From Planktothrix sp. UBA8402 (GTDB taxonomy: Bacteria; Cyanobacteriota; Cyanobacteriia; Cyanobacteriales; Microcoleaceae), in contig DMPJ01000375.1 of the NCBI GenBank assembly GCA_003456035.1, forward strand, positions 2,834 through 7,867: a stretch of DNA of 5,034 bases, given 5' to 3'. Shown here piece after piece: positions 1-5,034 of the stretch. Positions within the stretch are counted from its first letter, which is position 1; every line of letters starts with the position of its first letter. Both the position numbers and the translations under genes were made by a program. The notes below the pieces were generated by a model. The model was not told where the DNA came from. It made no database searches and saw nothing but the letters and a program-made list of their open reading frames with translations.

Positions 1-1
1 A

Positions 2-775
2 AGCGCTCAGGAGGATATCATTAATTTGGGTATTGTAGGCGGAGGGGACTTTTTGCAGGAGAGCAGAAGTTTTTTCTGGATTGAGAGTTACGGATATATC
101 GGAGGCACTGGCTACGGTATTGTATTGTTTTTCAGTGAATTTATCTACAGGTAAAGAAGTAAATTGTGACCAAGGTTGGTTTAACCAATAGTCTAATTGC
201 GATCGCACCTCCTCCCCTTGTCCATAATCTTGTAACAGAATTGCCCAATCTTGAAAAGCGAGGGTTTTAGGGGATAATTGGATGGTTTTTTGTTGTTCTA
301 GTTGTTGATAAGCGGTGAACAAATCTTCTAATAAAATTCGCCAGGAAACGCCATCGACGGCTAGGTGATGGATAATAATTAATAACCGACTATCTTGATT
401 ATTTCCTAATTGAAATAGCACCACTCTAATTAACGGCGACGTTGCAAGATGCAAACTAGCTTGTTGAGTGTTGGCGATTTCTTCTAGGATTTCTGACTGT
501 TGGAAATCAGGGGTTTGGGATAGGTTAATAACTTGGAAAGGAACTAAATCAGAAATACCATGATTGATTTGCTGCCATTTGCCTTTTTTAAAGCTAAATT
601 GCAACCGTAAGGCGTCATGATGTTGGAGTAATTTGCTAATTGCTAGGGATAATAAATCTGGTTTCAGGTGAGCGGGAACTTGCAGCAGCACTGATTGATT
701 AAAGTGGTGCATTTCGGCCCGATTTTGCTCAAAAAACCAATATTGAATCGGAGTTAGGGGGACAATTCCTGTGAC
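2..775 (-). other. Epimerization domain, N-terminal part
   Basis: Residues about 1420-1677, cut by the window edge at roughly 60 percent of the usual length of about 450 residues. Diagnostic features are PLTPIQYWFFEQ (1425-1436), HHLAVDGVSWRIL (1555-1567) with His1556 and Asp1560, LAFQDWA, and YNTQINDILLSA (1666-1677). The DGVSWRIL and TQIND signatures separate E domains from ordinary C domains. It would interconvert the L and D forms of the PCP2-bound aminoacyl or peptidyl group, so the next synthetase receives a D residue. The catalytic Glu of the EGHGRE motif and the later E motifs lie outside the window, so activity cannot be judged. In McyA the E domain is the last one, so the gene end may be only a few hundred bases beyond position 1. 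Confidence 0.93.
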
Positions 776-3700
776 TATATCCTGTTTAGCTAATATCAAT
801 GGGGAACTATCAGCGACGGCGGCAAGTTCGGTCAAGGTAGGGTATTGAAATATCTGTCTGGGGGTAATTTTAATTCCGGCTTGACGGGCGCGAGCAACAA
901 CTTGAATACTGAGGATAGAGTCACCACCAATTTCAAAAAAACCATGATCACGACTTACTTGTTTAACCCCTAAAACATTTTGCCAAATAGTAGCTAAAAT
1001 CTTCTCCTTGGCAGTTTGGGGCGGGAGAAAGTCTAATTCTGGGATGATTTCTATTTCTGGTACAGGTAACAGTTTGCGGTCTATTTTACCATTGGGGGTT
1101 AAGGGTAGAGTTTCCAAACAAACAAAGACTGAAGGAATCATATAATCTGGCAATTTCTGTTCTAAGAAACGACGCAAATCCTGAGTTTTTAGGGACTGGT
1201 TTTCGGTAACAATATAAGCGACCAGTTTTTTATTACCCGGGATATCTTCCCTCACCAGAATAACTGTTTGTTGGATTTGAGGGTAAGTCTCTAGTACGGT
1301 CGCAATTTCTCCTAATTCAATACGGAAGCCTCGCAATTTCACTTGATGATCAGTCCGACCGAGAAATTCAATATTACCATTGGGTTTAAAACGAGCTAAA
1401 TCCCCGGTTTTATATAACCTGCCATCCCCAAAAGGATTAGGAATAAATTTCTCGGCTGTTAATTCCGGTTGGTTCAAATAGCATCGGGCTAACCCCGCAC
1501 CGCCGATATAGAGTTCACCGACAGTCCCGATGGGGACGAGTTGAAGATTGGGGACTGGGGCGGATTCTGTTAGATTTCGTAATATGTAGATTTTGGTATT
1601 GGCAATCGGGCGACCGATGGTGGGCGGTTCAGTGGCTTTTTTTTGTACCAAACCAAAGGTGGAATAGGTGGTATCTTCCGACGGCCCATAAAGGTTATAA
1701 ACCCGCTTGATGTTTTCTTGCTGATAAAGTTTCTGCGCCAGTTGATTTGATAGGGGTTCTCCGGCGAGGTTAATGGTCTGTACACTGTCGGGTATGGCCT
1801 GCATGGACAACAGTTGAGCGATCGCTGTTGGTACGGTGTTAATTAGTGTGATTTCTGGCGCCGCTTTTAAGTTAGGTAAATCTAAGGCGTTCTCGGCAAT
1901 AATTACTTTCCCCCCTGAAGCTAAGGGCAGGAATATCTCAAAGACTGATAAATCAAAACAAATAGAGGTGGAAGCTAAAACACCCGCCAGTTCTTCTTGG
2001 CTAAAAGTCTCCTGACCCCAATATAACAGGGTTGTGGTGCTGTGATGCTCGATCACAACTCCTTTAGGTTTGCCCGTTGAACCTGATGTATAAATAACAT
2101 AAGCGGAGTTACTAGATGTTACTTTACTAATAGGATTATGCTTACTTTCTTTGGATATATCAGCGATCGCTGTTTCTAATATGATTCTATCGGCTTGATT
2201 TGCAGGTAGCCTGGACACCAATTTTTCTTGAGTCAGCAACACAGATACCTGGGCATCAGCTAAAATCATTTCTAGCCGCTGAGTTGGATAGGCTGGATCT
2301 AGGGGAATGTATGCCCCACCTGCTTTGAGAATGGCTAACAGTCCTATCACCATCTCCAGAGAACGTTCCAAACAAATCCCCACCAAAACCTCAGTTTTCA
2401 CCCCTTTGGTTTGTAAATAGTGAGCTAATTGATTAGCTTTCTCATTTAACTGACAATAGGTTAACCGTTGATTTTCAAAGATTAAAGCGATCGCATCGGG
2501 ACTGCGTTCTGCTTGCTGTTCAAATAGTTGATGAATACATTTCTCCAGGGGATAGCGGGCTTGGGTATGATTCCATTCCACTAACAATTGATGTTGTTCT
2601 TCATCTGAGAGTAAACTCGTATTTTCATAATTCGTAATTCGTAATTCGTAATTCGTAATTCGTAATTCACCCTGGTTAGCTATTGCCGTCAGAGCTTTTT
2701 GATAGTATCCCCCAATCATTTCTATCTGTTTTTCTCCTAACAAATTACCGTCGTATTTTAAAGTTAGTTCTATTTGGGAAGAAAGGGGATGGAGACTAAA
2801 ATTAGCCAGGAGGGTGAAGTTAGTTTGATTAAAAAATTTACCCCCTAATATTTCTAAATCCTTAACCCCGATGATGCCTTGGTAAACGTGAAAATGAATA
2901 AAATTAAAAGCAGTATCAAATAAGGGCTGACCCCCAAAGGTTTTTTGTAGTTCAGCTAGGGGATATCTTCGCCAAGACAAACATTCCCGTTCAATATCAA
3001 AAGTTTGTCGCACTAAGTCTAGCCAAGTGCCTCCTCGGAGTTGCAAAGCCAGGGGCAAAGTATTAAGAAATAATCCTAATACCCTTTCTCCATCCGTATC
3101 TTCCAGTCTGCCATTAGAGACTAAACCCGTGATAATATCTGTCTGATTAGTAATTAAATTTAATACCCGAAAATGAGCAGCTAATAAAACACTTTTTAGG
3201 GGAACTCCCATTTTTTTACTTAGCTGTTTTAAGTTCTGAGAAATTTGGAGAGATAGGGGAACTAAGTAATCACAATTGTTAGTTAAGTTATGGGATTTTG
3301 ACCATTGGGGTAGTTTAGTAATGGTGATATCTCTTAATTTATGTTGCCAATACTCTTGGCATTCTTGAGATTTCAGGATATTTTTTTCTAGGGCAACAAA
3401 ATCCCGAAAGGCAAGAGTTGGGGCGGTGTTCAGTGGCAATATATTTTTACCAAGTAAATATAAATAGTGTTGCAACAATTCCGTTAGCAATGATGCTACA
3501 CTCCAACCATCTAAAATAGAATGGTGAAAACTCAAGGTTAAGTTAAAAGTTTCCGACGTGCGACGATGCAAATGAAAGCGCAATAAAGGCGGAATATTCC
3601 AATTAAAAGGTCGGGCTTTTTCTTGTTCTATCCAATCATCAAGGGCAACTTCTTGTTCAGTGGTTGATAAATGGGTCAAATCATCTAAACCTAAAGGAAT

Positions 3701-5032
3701 ATCGACAAGTCGATGAACTAATTGCAGAGGTTCTGGGTAATCAGTCAGAGCAAAACTTGTCCTAAGTACCCCATGACGATGAACTATTTCTTTAATAGCA
3801 TTGTGTAGGGTTTGAGGATGGAAGGGGCAGCGAATATGATAACTAAAAACATCGTGATAGACAGGAATATTACTTTGATATTCGCTGTGAAATATCATCC
3901 CTAATTGTAGGGCGGTGAGGGGATAGGCGTCTTCTATATCTGGGGAAAAATTGAGCGGTTGGTTTCCAGAAATTAAACTAAATTTTTCTGTTTTTTGGGT
4001 GGGTAAAGGATTTAATTCTTGACTAACTAAACTCGCTAATTCTTGAATAGTTTGGTGTTGTAATAGTTGGGAAAGGGACAAATTAAAGCCCATTTTTCTA
4101 GCTTTAGCAATCACCTGGATACCCCGAATCGAATCTCCTCCCAGTTCAAAGAAATTGTCGTGAATCCCAACCTGTTCTATACCCAAAACTTCAGCCCAAA
4201 TCAGAGCTAATATTTCTTCAATTGGAGTACAAGGTGCGACAAAAGTATCCGCCAACGACCGACGAATTTGTTCTGGGAAAGGTAAGGCGCGACGGTCAAC
4301 TTTGCTATTAGAATTAAGGGGTAAAGATTCCAAGATCACGAAAGCATTAGGGATCATGTATTCTGGTAATTTAGCCTTGAGAAATTGCCGAATTTCCTCA
4401 ATTGTGAGTGTTATTGACCGTTGCGGTACCACATAACCCACAAGATACTTATCTCCGGGAGTATCTTCCCGAACCACTACCACACTTTCCCAGATAGCCG
4501 GATATTGGGCTAATAATGCCTCAATTTCTCCTAATTCAATCCGAAAACCCCGAATTTTGACTTGATTATCAATCCGCCCTAAATACTCTAATTCCCCCTT
4601 CGATAAATAACGGGCTAAATCTCCCGTTTTATATAATTTTGATGGCGAGAAGGGGCTAGAAATAAACCGTTCTTCGGTCAATTCCCGACGGTTGAGATAA
4701 CCCCGGGTGACTCCCGCACCCCCCACATACATCTGGCCAGTCACGCCTTCAGGCACGGGCTGTAAATATTGGTCTAGTAAATAAACCTGGTTGTCGGGAA
4801 TCGGACGACCAATCACACTGGCTGTACTATTGAGGTCAGCCATACTTAAGGGACGATAAGTAACATGAACGGTGGTTTCGGTAATCCCGTACATATTCAC
4901 TAACTGAGGATGTTGGTCGCCATGTCGTTCGAACCAAGGCTGTAAACCGTTTATTTCTAAGGCTTCTCCCCCAAAAATCCCCAAACGTAACTTTAAATCA
5001 TCTTCTGTTCCCCGTTCGTAATTCGTAATTCG
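2..5032 (-). CDS. mcyA: Nonribosomal peptide synthetase, internal fragment (A-PCP-C-A-PCP-E), probable microcystin synthetase McyA
   Basis: One frame is open across the whole window: 1677 codons, with no start or stop, so both ends are missing. The modular enzyme activates amino acids as adenylates, loads them on phosphopantetheine carriers, joins them, and epimerizes the second one. Order, with fragment residue numbers: A1 C-terminal part (1-256), PCP1 (about 270-336, Ser301), C (about 368-788, HHxxxDG at 503-509), A2 (about 806-1330), PCP2 (about 1340-1406, Ser1372), E (about 1420-1677, cut). The A1 half-code fits Thr and the A2 code fits Ala. Thr/Ser module, then D-Ala module with terminal E, is the layout of McyA; here no N-methyltransferase is inserted in A1, as in dehydrobutyrine-type variants. 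NRPS identity is certain. The McyA name is inference: another cyanobacterial synthetase making a Thr-D-Ala segment remains possible. All motifs stay in register, so I see no frameshift. Confidence 0.97.
199..206. repeat. HIP1 octamer GCGATCGC (in E domain)
   Basis: Perfect copy of the palindrome GCGATCGC, highly over-represented in many cyanobacterial genomes. It lies within E-domain codons (VRSQ) and supports a cyanobacterial origin. Confidence 0.9.
815..1015 (-). other. Peptidyl carrier domain PCP2, E-paired type
   Basis: Residues about 1340-1406, with AKEKILATIWQNVLG followed by HGFFEIGGDSILSIQVV. Ser1372 (codon 919-917, TCT) is the phosphopantetheine site. Asp before the Ser (GGDS) and the following RARQAGIKITPRQIFQYPT are typical of carriers that present their amino acid to an adjoining epimerization domain. 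That agrees with the domain that follows after a linker of about 13 residues. Confidence 0.95.
1818..1825. repeat. HIP1 octamer GCGATCGC (in A2 domain)
   Basis: Perfect HIP1 palindrome in the A2 codons for AIAQ, seven codons past the pocket residue N1065. Confidence 0.9.
2163..2170. repeat. HIP1 octamer GCGATCGC (in A2 domain)
   Basis: Perfect HIP1 palindrome in A2 (ETAIAD), upstream of the A3 motif. Confidence 0.9.
2487..2494. repeat. HIP1 octamer GCGATCGC (in A2 N-terminus)
   Basis: Perfect HIP1 palindrome in the codons for SPDAIAL at the start of A2. No further copy is found from here to position 5034. Confidence 0.9.
2628..2668. repeat. Heptanucleotide tandem repeat, TAATTCG x 5.9, inside the coding sequence
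   Basis: Five perfect copies of TAATTCG plus six bases of a sixth run without mismatch. On the coding strand the array is translated as ELRITNY twice, followed by E (residues 789-803). It sits exactly in the linker between the end of the C domain (KALTAIANQG) and the start of A2 (SLLSDEEQHQLLVEWN), where extra residues should do least harm. Six units make 42 bp, which is 14 codons, so the reading frame is kept. This resembles the short tandemly repeated repetitive sequences of cyanobacteria; assignment to a named family is not claimed. Confidence 0.97.
2669..3931 (-). other. Condensation domain, modified-amino-acid type suspected
   Basis: Residues about 368-788. The entry motif is YPLTALQLGMIFHSEY (370-385) rather than the classical SxAQxRLW. 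The catalytic motif HHSILDG lies at 503-509, with His504 as the catalytic histidine and Asp508. The C5-like motif GLFLNTLPL is at 653-661, and C6 is replaced by RRYPLAELQKTFGGQPLFDTAFNF. The domain forms the bond between the PCP1-bound chain and the A2 amino acid. The motif style (LQLGM, YPLAELQ, FDTAFNFIHFH) resembles, from memory, the C-domain clade found after Ser/Thr modules in microcystin and bleomycin synthetases, where the residue ends up dehydrated. If so, it could also convert Thr to dehydrobutyrine. The condensation assignment is firm; the dehydrating subtype is inference. Confidence 0.92.
4025..4225 (-). other. Peptidyl carrier domain PCP1
   Basis: Residues about 270-336. The helix I signature IEEILALIWAEVLG is followed by DNFFELGGDSI, in which Ser301 (codon 4132-4130, TCG) is the phosphopantetheine attachment site. 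The domain ends near LLQHQTIQELASLV. It carries the residue activated by A1 and offers it to the downstream C domain. The ordinary spacing from A10 (Lys244) to Ser301 supports an intact A-PCP junction. Confidence 0.95.
4265..5032 (-). other. Adenylation domain A1, C-terminal part, predicted Thr-activating
   Basis: Residues 1-256 carry motifs A5 to A10: MYGITETTVH (47-56), the A6 region GQMYVGGAG (99-107), YKTGDLAR (134-141), GRIDNQVKIRGFRIELGE (152-169), LPEYMIP (222-228) and A10 with Lys244. The A1 to A4 motifs lie beyond the window edge. Visible pocket residues aligned to GrsA positions 299, 301, 322, 330, 331 and 517 are I19, G21, M47, V55, H56 and K244. These equal the second half of the known threonine code DFWNIGMVHK; the first four positions are not visible. 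The stretch from A8 to A9 is contiguous and of ordinary length, so no N-methyltransferase is inserted where McyA and NdaA proteins usually carry one. A10 reads NSKVDR instead of the usual NGKxDR. The first visible residues, RITNYE, come from a heptamer repeat. Confidence 0.93.
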
Positions 5033-5034
5033 TA
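5015..5034. repeat. Second heptanucleotide repeat array, truncated by the window edge
   Basis: Twenty bases of perfect 7-bp periodicity with the same TAATTCG unit as the array at 2628-2668, running off the window. On the coding strand it reads RITNYE (residues 1-6), part of the same heptapeptide and in the NRPS frame. It lies in A1 shortly before the A5 region (LRLGIFGGEAL at 15-25), at a place where related adenylation domains have a variable loop. Its true length is unknown. Confidence 0.9.

Larger units (their letters stand above)
1043..2617 (-). other. Adenylation domain A2, complete, predicted Ala-activating
   Basis: Residues about 806-1330 contain all ten core motifs, including LKAGGAYIPLDP (902-913), YTSGSTGKPKG (981-991), FDLS (1026-1029), NLYGPSEDTT (1113-1122), KTGDLAR with Asp1211, the A8 stretch LRGFRIELGE around Gly1235, LPDYMIP, and NGKIDR with Lys1316. 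Pocket residues aligned to GrsA positions 235, 236, 239, 278, 299, 301, 322, 330, 331 and 517 are D1027, L1028, F1031, N1065, N1088, A1090, L1114, T1122, Y1123 and K1316. DLFNNALTYK is, from memory, an alanine code associated with the second module of McyA. Catalytic Lys and Asp are present and nothing looks degenerate. With the downstream E domain, the product residue would be D-Ala. Confidence is high for the domain and moderate for the substrate. Confidence 0.95.

Noticed and set aside
2..775. Reading the last domain as an ordinary condensation domain.
   Set aside because: PIQYWFFEQ, HHLAVDGVSWRIL and NTQINDILL are epimerization-domain signatures, and the preceding carrier has the GGDSI form paired with E domains.
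1570..1785. A 71-codon minus-strand open frame starting with GTG.
   Set aside because: It overlaps the A2 coding region (A5 area) in another frame, has no recognisable domain and no independent ribosome binding site; it is a shadow of the NRPS.
2628..2668. CRISPR-like array.
   Set aside because: The units are only 7 bp and directly abutting, with no spacers; it is a simple tandem repeat.
2620..2680. Frameshift or pseudogene caused by the heptamer array.
   Set aside because: The C-domain and A2 motifs on both sides are in the same frame with no stop across the array, so the gene remains open.
4265..5032. Possible N-methyltransferase insertion in A1 between motifs A8 and A9.
   Set aside because: The sequence from RGFRIELGE to LPEYMIP is contiguous at about 65 residues, far too short to hold the roughly 400-residue methyltransferase.

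Overview
The window is a protein-coding segment of a nonribosomal peptide synthetase (NRPS), read entirely on the minus strand. One frame stays open from position 5032 down to position 2 (1677 codons, no stop). Neither the start codon nor the stop codon lies inside, so this is an internal fragment of a giant gene. The organism looks like a cyanobacterium. The DNA is AT-leaning with TTA-rich leucine usage, there are four copies of the HIP1 octamer GCGATCGC, and there are heptanucleotide tandem repeats of the kind common in filamentous cyanobacteria. All three are general hints, not proof of a genus.

Domain order in the protein (high to low coordinates) is: C-terminal part of adenylation domain A1 (5032-4265), carrier PCP1 (4225-4025), condensation domain C (3931-2669), adenylation domain A2 (2617-1043), carrier PCP2 (1015-815), and the N-terminal part of an epimerization domain E (775-2). 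The visible half of the A1 pocket (I, G, M, V, H, K) matches the threonine code. The full A2 pocket reads D-L-F-N-N-A-L-T-Y-K, which I recall as an alanine code of cyanobacterial synthetases. The E domain would make that residue D-configured. The product segment is therefore predicted as Thr (or Thr-derived dehydrobutyrine) followed by D-Ala.

This order and specificity match McyA of microcystin synthetase, in the variant that uses Thr and lacks the N-methyltransferase domain (dehydrobutyrine at position 7, D-Ala at position 1). The identification is inferred from architecture and pocket residues, because no database search was possible.

The least expected feature is a 7-bp tandem repeat (TAATTCG on the plus strand). 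It occurs in the C-A2 linker (2628-2668) and again at the window edge inside A1 (5015-5034). Both arrays are translated in frame as the same ELRITNY heptapeptide. The window contains no other gene, RNA, promoter or terminator that I can support.
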